Assembly (NCBI GenBank): GCA_934047225.1
Contig: OW203991.1
Coordinates: 1,302,001-1,366,000, forward strand
Direction: 5' to 3'
Source of the DNA: Ypsolopha sequella
Lineage: Eukaryota > Arthropoda > Insecta > Lepidoptera > Ypsolophidae
DNA: 64,000 nucleotides
The notes under the pieces were generated by a model. The model was not told the DNA's origin, did not search any database, and saw only the letters and a list, made by a program, of their open reading frames with translations. Position 1 is the first letter of the stretch. Each line of letters begins with the position of its first letter. Positions 33,827 to 45,020 of the stretch are shown piece by piece. Position numbers and translations under genes: made by a program.

Positions 33827-34206
33827 ATAGTAGTTTATGCTACAAGGGCGCAAAGGAATAAATTACGAGGACGATACGCTCGTGTTTTAAACGTAACCGA
33901 GTAATTTATTGCTCTAACGCCCGTGTATCATACTACGTTTTTCAATGCATAGTGTGAGGAAATAAAACAAATATAATTTTGTGAACTTTAAATTGTAATT
34001 GGCTCCTAAAGACTGTATCCAGAGCCGTTAAACAGTGGAAAAAAAATAGGATGACATTTATGGTACACAGGAAAGGCTGCAGGTTAGCCAACCATTGTAA
34101 ATAAATTAAAAAAAATAATAATATTAAAGCCCTAGGGCAAAATAATCGACTTTCTGTTCGGTTTTGATGCATAAAAAGTGGGCCTTTACGAGCACATGCA
34201 TTGAAA
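33827..34206 (-). mobile_element. Non-autonomous element, third copy of the 23556 family
   Basis: Minus-strand copy with all parts: tagtttatgctacaagggcg at the left, tttttcaatgcatag and aaagccctagggcaaaataa inside, and gcacatgcattgaaaa at the right end. Confidence 0.78.
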
Positions 34207-34960
34207 ATTAAAAAAGAGAGAAATACAGATGTCGTTCATGTAAAGAATACTAAGTTTATACACTTTTCTATAAATAAACAGTTACCGTTTCGTGAAAAAC
34301 AGTTTTTACCTGAAACCAAATTCGGCACTTTTTGAATATCCCGCCATCTTGCATCTCTTGATGAGAGGTGGGTCGGAGTGCGGTATGGGGGGGAAGGGAA
34401 ACATATATAAAAATGTGTGCAAAGTTTCATTGAAATTAAAGCCATCAGGACTTCACAAATACCTAAAGCATTTATATAGCAGCTGAGCGAGATGGCCCAC
34501 CATAAGATCAAAGAGAGATATATGCCATTTATTTTTTCAAAATTTGTTACACTATTTCATGGTTAAAGATGAGTTTCAAAAGAGACAAAATTGGGAGGAT
34601 ACCCCTTGGGAGACAACTTGGAAAAATATTTGGTAATTGTAAAAGACATCGTTAAACCAGTTGCCAATCGTTAAAACAAAATAGATTTTTATCTAAATTT
34701 TGTGCCCAGTTTTGGAGATGTTGTTTCTATCTGTAAATAAAATTAAATTATCTTTGCATTTTAAATACTAGATCCAGTTTGAATAAGAGTGGTTTGTTTT
34801 GTCCTTTGTCTGTTCAAGAGTTTCTTCTTTTTAACAATCCACCTCGTATAACAAAACAGTACGTAGTAGGTAATCAACGTACATTTTGCCAGAGTTTCAG
34901 GTGGTTTGGATATTGTCGAAATATTACCTGAAACAAAAAAAATAAACTGTCATTAGATCT
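34207..34960. other. Unassigned DNA
   Basis: No gene is supported. A short inverted pair (ggtaatcaacg... and cagagtttcaggtgg / ttacctgaaac) lies around 34870-34931. Confidence 0.4.
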
Positions 34961-35152
34961 CCTCTGTGGTCCAGTGGTTTGAGTACTTAATCACTAATAA
35001 GGAAGTTGCAAGCTCAAGGCACATTTTTGTTTGGTCTGGGTACTACGGTGTTAGGCCACCCATCTTGCTAGTACGTAATAATCGTCGGTGAAACGTGGAT
35101 GTCCGAGTAACTCATACTCATACTCGGAAACGCCTTTGATATCCCTTTGAGG
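34961..35152 (+). mobile_element. tRNA-derived SINE
   Basis: Head cctctgtggtccagtggttt contains an A-box-like tggtccagtgg; the B-box region has decayed (ggaagttgcaagctcaag). The body has gtttggtctgggtactacgg and gaaacgtggatgtccgagta, shared with the minus-strand copies at 24.0 and 15.5 kb. The tail stops at about gatatccctttgagg. Confidence 0.7.
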
Positions 35153-35689
35153 TTCCATGTTGTTACAATGTATTATGTTTATTTTTATTATTTGAATTTA
35201 CTGATTATATATACGTACTTGATTTGTTCGTCATTAATGGTCGTTTTCCACAAAGTTTCCCTTGTCCCAATGCTCCCAATGTCCGAATGCTGCGCAAAAC
35301 GTTCATGTTTTGAAATTTTAGGTTATTTAAGTTAAGGTTTCTACCAACGCCAACGACCTTGAACTAAGTAACTTTGTAACCATTTTATACGGTAACTACA
35401 ACATTTTTCAACAGAAGAAAAATACATAGTAATCTGCATGATACAAATAGTGATGTGGTTTTTCCTGAATTTCATTATAACATACAGAAGTGAAGCAAGA
35501 AAATTCTAAGTTTACCCTTATTTCTCGATTTTTTGTTCACTTGTAACAACATAACTGCTGCAGTTTCTATCGAAACAGTATGAAAATTTATAAACTTCTA
35601 GACAAAAAAATATAAAATGATTTGGTTTTCTCAATTCTTGGAAATTAATTTTATTTTGGATAAAATAAATTAAAAACACACTATTTTCG
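35153..35689. other. Unassigned AT-rich DNA
   Basis: No feature is supported. Confidence 0.45.
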
Positions 35690-36205
35690 CACTTGTCAGC
35701 CGCAGCGACTGACGTAACAGCCATGTTGCAGTGCGAGCTGATAAGGACTTTATTTTAATATGGTTTTGTTCGAAATTTTAACCAGCACGAATCAAGTTGC
35801 TAATTATTTTGACGGAGCCACCTTAAGGCGACGCTGCGAAGAATTGACAATTTTTGGAGTCATTTTACTACATTCAGTAACAAGCTACTAGTTTGATAAA
35901 TTAGCATAACATTTTGGCAGCCTTTTTTAGATTTCTGTTATACAGAAACGTGATTAAAAATCTTTCACTCGATAGAAATAATTATTATAATGAGGTCTTC
36001 AAACACGCTTTCTCATAGTTTGACAAATAATTATAATGTACAGACCTCAAACATATTTTATTACATGGGTTTTAACAATACCTACATTTTGCTTATAGGA
36101 AAATTTTCTAGTAATTTTTTTTTTATATAAATAAAAAAAGCATTTTTTTGTCTTTCTCCCTGAATCGGTTCCTCTCACACTGCGCGTTTTTTCGCCCGTT
36201 CAATG
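35690..36205 (+). repeat. Dispersed repeat, partner of 1-258 and 37815-37945
   Basis: The left part (gttgcagtgcgagctgataa, ttattttaatatggtttt) matches 37845-37880 (atgcagtgcgcgctgatatg, ttattttaatatagtttc); the right part matches 1-258. The two blocks are adjacent only here, so this copy shows the longer unit. Confidence 0.7.
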
Positions 36206-37814
36206 CCTCGCCTAACCTTAGTAAAACTTGTCTGAAGGTTATCCTGTCATCTTTATTATTGTTTTGTCTGTCGAAAAACCTTGTAGGTATCGCGCTATGC
36301 GTAGTAAAATAGTAAACTATTGAATTCCAAAACTAATTTAAAACCAAATCTCTTAGTATATAATCTTAAAGCTTTATTAATGTAAACTGGTTTAGTTTTT
36401 ATATGAGTTTAGTAATAAGAATTATTTAGTTTTAATTTTAGGTAATTTTTTTATTATTTAATTTTCGAAGTTGTTATACAATAAATAAAAATTGAACATA
36501 AAAACATCAAAACTTTAAATATGTTTGTAGCCATTCGACACAACTCAGCGTCACCCATTAATATCGACAATGCTTCAAAGTGTTTTAATGCCAATTTTAC
36601 CTCTTACTAAGAATTAAAATCTTTATATTAAGAAAGATATTCCCCAAAAAGTTGAAAGAAAACACTTTCTACTATTTCGCAAATTTCATTTACAATCTCT
36701 TCTGTCAGTGTCGCTACAGAATACATTTGCATGTATATACATATTAGTAAGGTGAAAATCGTTTATTAGGTTTTTTTTTAAGGTAGAACACTCTTAATAA
36801 TGCTTTTCAAGTGAACTGGTTGGAAAGAATATATAGATTTAATGGAAACAGTTTATAGAAAAGTAAAAGTGTTTTATTTATACCAATATATGAAAGTTTC
36901 ACCAAGTGCCGACAATCACAACAATCAACTTCCAGTTCAAAAATAAGTCACAGAAAAGCGTCCTTATAAACAACACGAATACAAGAGAAAATTACACCTA
37001 AACCACCCTAAATTCAACATAATAAATCTTCCCCAGAGTAAAATTTGATTCATTCCCTAATGAAACCTATTTCCAAAATCTGGGACACGATTAACATCAC
37101 AAAAAGCCAACGCGGAAAATCTGAGCGAAACGAAAATGGCGGTGCAATTATTTAGTCTAACTATAATTGTTTTCGGGTAATTTGTTTTTACGGCTCATTA
37201 AGCTGCTCGTAATTATGGCCCTTCGTAATAAAAATGGTCCCACCGTAATTTCAGCCTGTTTTCAGAGTTCTTTTTTTCATTTTCATTAAAAAAGTTTGGA
37301 AAGGGTACCTGTGAACAGTATTCAAGGTAACACATGTTAACATTAGCTGGTAATGTTTCGGTCGTTGCTGTGTGTGGCATGTGTGTCACACACCATGTGT
37401 GTCGCGCACCATGTGTTTGGTTATTATATTTACATGTTGCTTAAGGCTGTTACTTGAAAATAATTCAAACACAAAAGGTGCCTCTTTTCAGCGTCATTTT
37501 GCGGATGATGAATGATCTGTTGATAAATGTATTTCTCTTAAACAGTTTGGTTGAAATCTATGAAAAAAATACAAATTTGTTAATTTAACTATAAAAACAA
37601 CTTCATTCTAGGAAATTATCTTGCGTATAAGAAACAACATGAAAAAATTGTTCAAAGACAAGCTGCTTTTAGAATAAAATTGGCTATTTCTTTGAAACCA
37701 CTGATGGTATTTGATGGTTCTTGACTAAAATACAAAGAAAATATTGCTTGGAAAAATTATTTATGGAATTTTTTTTCCGTCCATCGCATCCAAAAGTATT
37801 ATTTTCTCCTAGTT
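36206..37814. other. Unassigned AT-rich DNA
   Basis: No gene is supported. Small duplications of caccatgtgtgtcgcgcacc type lie at 37388-37417. Confidence 0.45.
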
Positions 37815-37945
37815 TGCGCTACCCGGAGAACCTGCGACGTCGTAATGCAGTGCGCGCTGATATGAACGTTATTTTAATATAGTTTCTGTCGATATTTGTA
37901 CTGACACAGATCGACTCAAGCTCGTTGGCAGCTACTTGCCCCTTA
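37815..37945 (+). repeat. Fragment of the 35690 repeat family
   Basis: See 35690-36205: it shares the cgtaatgcagtgcgcgctga and ttattttaatatagtttc block only. Confidence 0.6.
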
Positions 37946-38676
37946 AGCTCAGAAAAAATAATTGTTTTACTGACTTAAGTAAGGTATGATTGAAATCTCT
38001 GGTCTAAATATACATTTTCAAATTCCTGGTAAACACAGACAACTTCATTTTGTATATTAATAAATTTTTATACCAGATTTTACAGTTTACAATTTGTTCA
38101 AAAAGATTTATTGTTTTTTTATCTCACGGGGTTATTAACTTGTTTTATAAAACATAGCAGTTCTGCTTCAACTTCAACTTAATCACCTAACTTTCATATT
38201 TAACAGGCTAAAAACATAAATTATGCACAAAGTAACTAACTCTATACAAAGTACAATCACGTTACTTTCGGCTGCTAATCGATTCTGATAAAACTTTGCC
38301 TGAACTCTAAATAAGAGTACATAAGATAATTACATTGAAGCCTAAGCCTATGTTTCCTAATTGCTAAAATTTAAACAACTTGCAAACATTTAAATTTCGA
38401 TGATCAGTAAAAAGCAGCTTTTTTAAAGACTATTTATTAATATTTTAGATAAGTATACAATCAAATAGAAGCTATTTATTTTTCACAAATGTACACAATT
38501 TTTTTAAAAACTAACACATTAACATAAAACACATTACAAGACAAAAAGTTAAGCATGGATTTATACATGAAACCTATTAGTATGTAGTATTAATTATGTA
38601 TATAATATATTATTTATATATAAATAATTATTTGAATTTGAATCTATCTATGGTTCAACTTGAGGCTATTTGTCAG
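37946..38676. other. Unassigned AT-rich DNA
   Basis: No feature is supported. Confidence 0.45.
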
Positions 38677-39043
38677 AAACAAAATAAACTTTTAACAAAA
38701 AAATAGCAACCGACTTCAATAGTAACAGCAGTCATTCACTAAAAAGTTAATAATAATTCTATAAAGACCGATGGTACCGAAGCAACACTTTTGCCGACTT
38801 CTTTCTTCCTGAAACGTTATGTTATCTAGAAGTCGGCGTTCTTATATTGGTTTCTATGTTGCTATATCGTAGGAAATACGCCGACTTCTAGATAACATAA
38901 TGTTTCAGGAAGAAAGAAGTCGGCAAAAGTGTTGCTTCGGTACCATCGGTCTTTATAGAATTATTATTAACTTTTTAGTGAATGACTGCTGTTACTATTG
39001 AAGTCGGTTGCTATTTTTTTGTTAAAAGTTTATTTTATTTCAC
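38677..39043. mobile_element. Long hairpin, arms about 162 bp
   Basis: Arms 38677-38839 and 38878-39043 are nearly perfect reverse complements (aaccgacttcaatagtaaca, cgatggtaccgaagcaacac, gaagaaagaagtcggcaaaa) around a loop of about 38 bases. The motif aaccgacttc at 38708-38717 recurs in inverse at 39825-39834 (gaagtcggtt), so the hairpin may be the left part of a 1.13-kb element that also contains the tandem repeat at 39163-39645. Confidence 0.88.
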
Positions 39044-39162
39044 ATTTTTTAGTGTTGCTGGGTTAAATTGTGAGGTATAGGTAGTTCTTGCAAACGTGGT
39101 GTTCATATGAAACGAAGTTCAAGTGAGTATAATAAGTAGCCATGTTTGAGTAGCTTCCTGCT

Positions 39163-39645
39163 ATCAGCACCCTAACACAACATGATTACCGCAATCTCGA
39201 GTTATGTGCTGTCATCCATTGAAGACTTCTACGGTGATGAAGCCAAGATCGAAATTCAGGTGGGTACACTGGCAATTTTCAGCAATGCCCTGCAATGAGC
39301 ACCCTTACACAAACTGGTTGCCGCAATCTAAAGTTATGTGCTGTCATCCGTTGAGGAGTTCTATGGTGATGAAGCCAGGATCGAAGGTCAGGTGGGTATT
39401 CTGATAATCTCCAAGTAATACCCTTGAATCAGCACCCTAACGCAGTGATTGCCGCAATCTCGAGTTATGTGCTCTGATCCGTTGAAGAGTTCTATGGTGA
39501 ATATGGTGATGAAGCCAGGATCGAAGGTCAGGTGGAAGAATGTCGATTTTCAAGTAATACCTTGTAATCAGCACCCAAGTACATAGCGATTGCCTCAATT
39601 TCGAGAGATATGCTGTCATTTTCTGAGGAGTTCCACTGCCTATCT
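39163..39645 (+). repeat. About 135-bp tandem repeat, 3.6 copies
   Basis: Copies start at 39163, 39295, 39428 and 39567, each with agcaccct, gattgccgcaatctcgagtt or variants, tatgtgctgtcatcc, gaggagttctatggtgatga and agccaggatcgaaggtcagg. Periods are 132, 133 and 139. The block is followed by aatcggttgggaaatgacgg, cctcctttttgaagtcggtt, a sequence found at the end of a common lepidopteran element; 60448-60590 is a short relative with the same ends. Confidence 0.85.
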
Positions 39646-39970
39646 CTGAAGATCTTCATCAGATCATGACCAAACCCAAAATGGGACCTACCTGGAAGTA
39701 TACTTTTTCAAACAAAAAAAGAATTGTTCAAATCGGTTGGGAAATGACGGAGTTATGGAGTAACAACGCCAAAAAAAAAAAAAAAAAAAAAACATACAGT
39801 CGAATTGAGAACCGCCTCCTTTTTGAAGTCGGTTAAAAAAGCCGTAAATTTTCAGCCTTGGCCTGTAGTACATTTTTGTCTTTCTGTGTTCATGTCTGTC
39901 TGTGTCCATGTCGTTCTGTGTTCCTCTTAACGCAGGCCTTTTCAGGCTTAAAAGGAGTCACATCACAGTC

Positions 39971-40885
39971 AAAGGAGAAATAATAGTACATTACATCTGA
40001 GACCAGTAATTAAAGATATCCTGGACGAGTAAGTTAAAAGGCCGAGCCCGTAGGGCGAGGACTTTTATATACGAGGCCAGGATAGCTAATTATGGTCGAA
40101 GCATGTATAGTGCTTTTCTCAAAAATAAAACGAGATATTTTCAAATTATATAAGTTTCTTTATTACGTTAACAAACTCATCTTGAATAACAAACAATTGA
40201 TCGAGTTTGTTTTATGTGTCACGCAATTTTACTAAAATAATGCTATCGCGGTGTTTGACGTCTTTTGTAGTTAGATTCCCAAGCTCCAGACTTCTACATA
40301 CACCGTTTTTACTCCCATGATAAGAACAACCTACAACAAAAAACTCAATTTTAATAATGAATTAAAGGCCTATTTATAACTTTAGAGCCATAAAATAATA
40401 TTACATCATATATTTACCTTTATAACTAGATATTTATCATCTATATGTTGGCTTGAAATATTTTAGACTTCTTGCTTATATAGCCATCTGATTGCCTTTT
40501 TAGCCATGCCGTCAAATTGTTATCATTTTTCAAGTTTGTTTTATTCTTATTGAGCACAACACACATCGGAGCATGGAATACATCGCCCATAAAGTGGAAG
40601 GCTGCTTTGTTTGGCTAAGGTGACTGAAATAAGCCAAAAACACATTTTCCGAACAACTGTTCGTGTGTTTATCTGCTTTCCACTTGATGAACTTTTCATA
40701 ATTTGTTTAAATGTCCTTCCTTAGATTTTGGCGGAAGCAAGTTGTTTTTTGCTAATTCTGCTTCCGCTTTTAGATCTGGAGGAGTACAATCTATATCAGA
40801 GCCTTCTTCTGAACTCATTTTGTAATTTATTTACACAAAAAACTTTAAATGAAAATATTATGCAACAACAAAATTTCCCGCTTTT

Positions 40886-40917
<32 letters not shown>

Positions 40918-41333
40918 CGTTGGGCAAATGTATACGGCCAGCCCTCTGCATAAAATTGAGGTTAAATTTTAAGTGAGTGTTCAATGGTTTTAAATATAAC
41001 TATAAAATCAATAAAAATAATATATTTTCAATTATAAAATATAGCAAAACGTTTTTAGAACACGAAATTGTAATGTTTTTTCTTTTTATACTGGCCGCTA
41101 TACTGGCCGATACCGTATGATCGCCAAACTCTTTAGTCATTTAAAACATAGACACGGATAGTTTAAAAAAAAAAAAACATGGTATGTAATGGATTTTCAT
41201 ACGAATTTCCTGGACAGTTATTCAGATTTCCTGGAGACTTGAAATAGCTCTACAGGATGAAGTACTTTCTGACATGTCTATGCAATATGTAATTAAAGCA
41301 TTACAGCATATTTTTGAGAAAAACTTATTAAAA
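39971..41333 (-). mobile_element. Crypton (tyrosine-recombinase) transposon relic
   Basis: The outer limits are set by homology with the deletion derivative at 10868-11655, which shares both flanks but lacks the coding middle. The minus-strand coding relic is at 40155-40818. No terminal inverted repeats were seen, as expected for Cryptons. A run of 30 T (40888-40917) lies upstream of the coding start. Confidence 0.6.
40155..40818 (-). pseudogene. Crypton-type tyrosine recombinase, N-terminal part, with apparent intron
   Basis: Crypton recombinases cut and rejoin DNA through a tyrosine nucleophile and an Arg-His-Arg triad. From the ATG at 40818 the minus strand reads MSSEEGSDIDCTPPDLKAEA and LAKNNLLPPKSKE, then after a frameshift YEKFIKWKADKHTNSCSENV, FLAYFSHLSQTKQPSTLWAM, YSMLRCVL, then in another frame LTAWLKRQSDGYISKKSKI and DDKYLVIKV. 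The next coding piece, VVLIMGV and CRSLELGNLTTKDVKHRDSI, ILVKLRDT, is separated by 40331-40417, an 87-base segment with gtaaat at its 5' end and tttgttgtag at its 3' end, like a spliceosomal intron. The CR-x-x-EL segment should hold the first catalytic Arg. The C-terminal His/Arg/Tyr part is missing; at least three frameshifts and a TAA after LRDT make it dead. Family assignment is by recognition of the pattern, not a search. Confidence 0.65.
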
Positions 41334-41384
41334 TTGTATTTATGCCATACACCTACTTTTTGTTGAGAGTATCTCAACCCTTAC
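41334..41384. other. Short spacer
   Basis: No feature is supported between the Crypton relic and the LINE end. Confidence 0.4.
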
Positions 41385-41752
41385 ACTATCCATCCATCCA
41401 TCAGTCTAGTTCGTCCACTGCTGGACATAAGCCTTTCCAGGACTTTGCCACTCCCGGCGGTCATCCTGGAAGAATTGCCCATACTCACACACGCTGGGAA
41501 GGCGGGTTGGTGAGCGCGGTGCCGGAACCCTCGCACCAGTGACGCCGCTGCCCGTCACCAGTCTGTTCCATATAAGGCCCGGCTATTAGGGATGGATATA
41601 CCGCCATCCATCGGTCCCAAGCATGGTGAGCTTCCTGATTTTTGCCTGTGAGCTGTCCTCTTACTCTCCCCCGAATTACTTCGAGGGGGTCTCTAAGTAA
41701 GATGGTGGTACCTCCACAGTCGAGCCCGGCATTAGCTCTACCACCTTAAAAC
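41385..41752 (-). mobile_element. LINE 3' end, family with 28181-28538
   Basis: Minus-strand copy with the microsatellite end at 41388-41402 (ccatccatccatcag). It is the best preserved of the three: gtccactgctggacataagc, gaattgcccatactcacaca, cagtctgttccatataaggc and cccgaattacttcgaggggg. No target duplication is obvious. Confidence 0.78.
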
Positions 41753-42484
41753 CCAAACACAATTTATCTGAATGTTTCGTTAAGCGGCTAGCGTTTATAC
41801 AGCGTCATTATGCAGTAGGGCTGCGACAGATACATAATGTTAAGTTACTGAGATACATATTCAGCTACTATTTTATATGTTATCTTCCTTCCATGATATA
41901 CTTACCTACATAACACGTTTAGTGCCGAAAATATTCAGGCCAATATTTCGTATGCCACATCGCAAGACCCGAAGTTATTTAATCCATTGAAAGTTTTTCC
42001 AGTAGGTTAACTTTTCACACGTCATGACAGGCTGGGTCCTGCATCATTTGTCTTGTCCGGAAACGTGAGGGGTCCGTTCGGGAATCTGTCAGACCCGTTT
42101 AAACTTCGTTCGGAAATGTAGACGAGTTGGACGGAAGTTGCGCGATATGAGGGATGAATCGATAATTTTGTTATTTGGGCCAGAGCGTCGGTAGGCGGGT
42201 TATCTACATTGTTGTTGAGGGCTCAGTAGACGTTTTTTTTATGAGTAAAAGTACATGTATCAGAAATTTAGTTTTGGTGTGTTGTTTGGAAGAAATAATT
42301 TGGAAGTTTGGAAAAAATCAAAGAGCATTCAGTTTGAGACAACTACCTGAACTAAGGATGCACGTAAACTGCTTTGTCTGTGGTGACAAAAAATACTCCA
42401 CTTATGTCTTGTATCTGTCACAGGTAAATAATAAAATTCCTCTGTTTACAAACGGCGTCGTCAGTTTCTAAACGCTTGCTATTT
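41753..42484. other. Unassigned DNA
   Basis: 42020-42180 is GC-richer (ggaaacgtgaggggtccgtt); the 98-codon plus-strand frame at 42175-42471 begins at a TTG and has no recognisable domain. Confidence 0.4.
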
Positions 42485-42915
42485 TGAATCTTCGTCAAAT
42501 AGTAGAATTCGGCATTTTCTAATTTAACTATGACAGAAATAAATTTCTATGTTTGAACACTTGGCGATTTATCCATCGCTAGGAGATATAAATTAACATT
42601 ATATCATTGCAGTATAGAAACGCAGAAATAAAAGTAAATCTGGATGTGAGGAGCTCTGAACCGGGAATCCGGGATCCCGGGTTCGATTCCCGGTTCAGAG
42701 CTCCTCACATCCAGATTTACTTTTATTTCTGCGTTTCTATACTGCAATGATATAATGTTAATTTTCTAATTTGCCTCGGCATATACTTAGTAATTATTTT
42801 AGAAGTATTGAGAGCCGCCTCGCTTTGCTAAGCTTCGCTCGGCTCCCAATATGTATTTACTTACATGTAAACCTAACACGCTCCTGCTCGCTCCGTTCCG
42901 TTTTGCCTTTTGGTA
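42485..42915 (-). repeat. Dispersed repeat (tacatgtaaacctaa family), split by a hairpin SINE
   Basis: The left part (gtagaattcggcattttcta) and right part (ttgcctcggcatatac, tgtatttacttacatgtaaa, cctaacacgctcctgctcgc) are contiguous in the 27.0-kb copy. The insertion occupies 42526-42760. Confidence 0.8.
42514..42772 (-). mobile_element. Hairpin SINE with B box and 12-bp target duplication
   Basis: The element (42526-42760) is flanked by attttctaattt at 42514-42525 and 42761-42772. Read on the minus strand it starts taacattatatcattgcag, runs through an inverted arm to a tip containing cccgggttcgattcccgg (plus strand, with the B-box motif ggttcgattcc), returns through the same arm in direct orientation, and ends with aaatcgccaagtgttcaaac and ctgtcatagtt. 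The start and end match those of the copy at 15669-15885. A full tRNA fold is not present. Confidence 0.85.
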
Positions 42916-43781
42916 AAAAGCTTTCGATGTCGGCTTTTTAGAAAATGAAATTAATTCAACTATTCAAATTTCTTTGGGAGGTTCAGCAGGTGATAGAGGC
43001 TATATTGTAATGTTTAAAATGGATCAGTTAAGGTATAATGGCAGGTAACAAGACTGTGTGAATAAAATTTTTATTCAGTTGTGTCAATGGACACCAGTTT
43101 ATATTTAGCGTGTAAATTTGTGTGCCTCTTTAAATTTTATGGTTTAATCAGTGTTTTTCAATTAATTTTTTTTATTACATCTATTATCATCAAAAATTTG
43201 GGCTGATCCACCTGAAACTTTACACATGTAGGTGTCTAATTTACTAAACGTCTCATAAAATTTGAGCGGTTGAATTAATTTCACTTTGTATTATTTTATG
43301 TTAATTTTGCAGCATTTACGAGTATGTTAAACAAAAACAATAGTCGTGTCGTACCAAATTCATTACAGTCTGACCAATATAGAAACCGCGCAACATTAAG
43401 CCAACCACATTTAAGCATAATTTGCAATTTGAACCTAGTTTTCCTGCAACAGTTGTGTTTGAAAGGTGAAATTAAACTAAGCAAGAGAAATCCTGCTTTG
43501 CAACTGTACAAACCATATGGGCTTGGAAAATTTGCTTGAGCGTAAATTTTACAGCTAGAAATATCATATATTCATTAAAGTTACATCATAAACGAATAAT
43601 ATTATGCAGCTAGTCCATTGTATCAGCACAACCACTGCGATGATTTTGTACTACAGGCTGGAGTGTACGGAATAAATTTATACTTAATTATCCATTCTGC
43701 CTAGGAATGAGTGAGGCACAGAATCCTACGGTGAAACCCTGATAAAAGATCTATCGGTTACGGTTATAGATCTTCGAACGC
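42916..43781. other. Unassigned DNA
   Basis: Overlapping open frames on both strands at 43296-43539 lack recognisable content. No feature is supported. Confidence 0.4.
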
Positions 43782-43975
43782 TAAAACATCGTCTAAACAA
43801 AGTAACGTCTAAATAAAATATCGTCTCACCAAAACATCGTCTCACGAAAACATCGTCTCACCATAACATAATATGTAATAATTTAATTTTAAATAATTCT
43901 CATTTATTGAAACAAAATATTACTCAAATAACATTAAAAACCCACCCATAAAATAAAACTTACCTAAAACAAAAA
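43782..43975. repeat. Short tandem acatcgtctcac repeat and MITE-like block
   Basis: 43782-43867 has about five degenerate copies of a 16-base unit (aaaacatcgtctcacg). 43904-43975 matches 5178-5262 (attaaaaacccacccataaa here). The pair resembles lepidopteran MITE ends. Confidence 0.6.
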
Positions 43976-44484
43976 ATGCAAACTAACAAATATTCTAAAT
44001 AATTTTACTTACTAATTTATAATTTGTTATTTTTATTTTACCAAAATACTTAAATACCTAAGTATTTTACGCAGTAAAATCGCCGTTATTATGTTGTTTC
44101 TGATAGCAATTATTGTTGCATTTACTTACTTAGAAATACCTAAATATGTTATTTTGCAAACATGGCGATGTAATTTACTGAATATGAATCTAGAAAACAC
44201 TCAAAATAGAGATAGTCAATAATTAGTTTGTTCGATCACCTTCGTTTTTATTCGTAGAGTTGAGATGTGTTGCCTTCGGTTTTTTTTTTTAAATAGAGCA
44301 ACTAGCTCCCCGTGGCGAGCGATCTAGGAACATCGTAGGTGCTATCGATGCTGTGGTGAAATGAAAATTATAATAAAATAAATAAATAAAAAGCCTTTCG
44401 ACAACAGCTTCACTTGCATTTATTTATTCTTTGCCCCGTTTTCGGTTTCGCGGAATTTTTTTTAGCATCCCTTATAACTAATTT
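43976..44484. other. Unassigned AT-rich DNA
   Basis: No feature is supported apart from short poly(T) at 44279-44291. Confidence 0.4.
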
Positions 44485-44640
44485 GCTGAGCAGGGTCACA
44501 ACGATGATAATAAAGAAAACCGCATCCAAATACGCCGAGTGGTTCTCGAGTTAAATTGGAACATACATACATGCAGATAGACAAAAATTGTTAAAATTGT
44601 AGTTTTGGCCCCGGGACAATACTAATAAACCATTTCATTT
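44485..44640 (-). repeat. Dispersed repeat, related to 16380-16520 and 49540-49670
   Basis: It contains aaagaaaaccgcatccaaat, gccgagtggttctcgagtta and attggaacatacatacatgc. It is inverted relative to the 16.4-kb copy. Confidence 0.65.
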
Positions 44641-45020
44641 TAAATGTTGCAAAAATATTCAATTACAGACACGACTATTTTACTACTTTATTATTAGTAT
44701 AGATGGTATATATGCTCTATTACGAATATTATTGTGTTACATGATTGAAGCACATGAAAGCAGAGGTTATCTTTTTCAGAAAAATTCAGCTTTAATGAAT
44801 TAAGTATAATGACATAAATGAAAATTTCAACGTTTAAAATTATAGACAGTGACGGTGTCAAAATATGGAACTAATAAAAGAAAACTTTTATTTGTGTTAA
44901 GAATAAGTTAAAGAGTATATTTCAAGATCACTACTACCAATGAATTAAATAAAAAAGTACTTTATTTTAAGAATAAACATTTTTCTGACGTCACAAATTG
45001 TAAATAACTTTTTTAATACA
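44641..45020. other. Unassigned AT-rich DNA
   Basis: No feature is supported. Confidence 0.4.

Noticed and set aside
37560..37728. 45-codon frame with NYLAYKKQHEKIVQRQAAF
   Set aside because: Looks protein-like but short, with no recognised family and no flanking support.
39163..39645. CRISPR-like array
   Set aside because: Units are 132-139 bases, wholly repeated with no unique spacers, in an insect genome.
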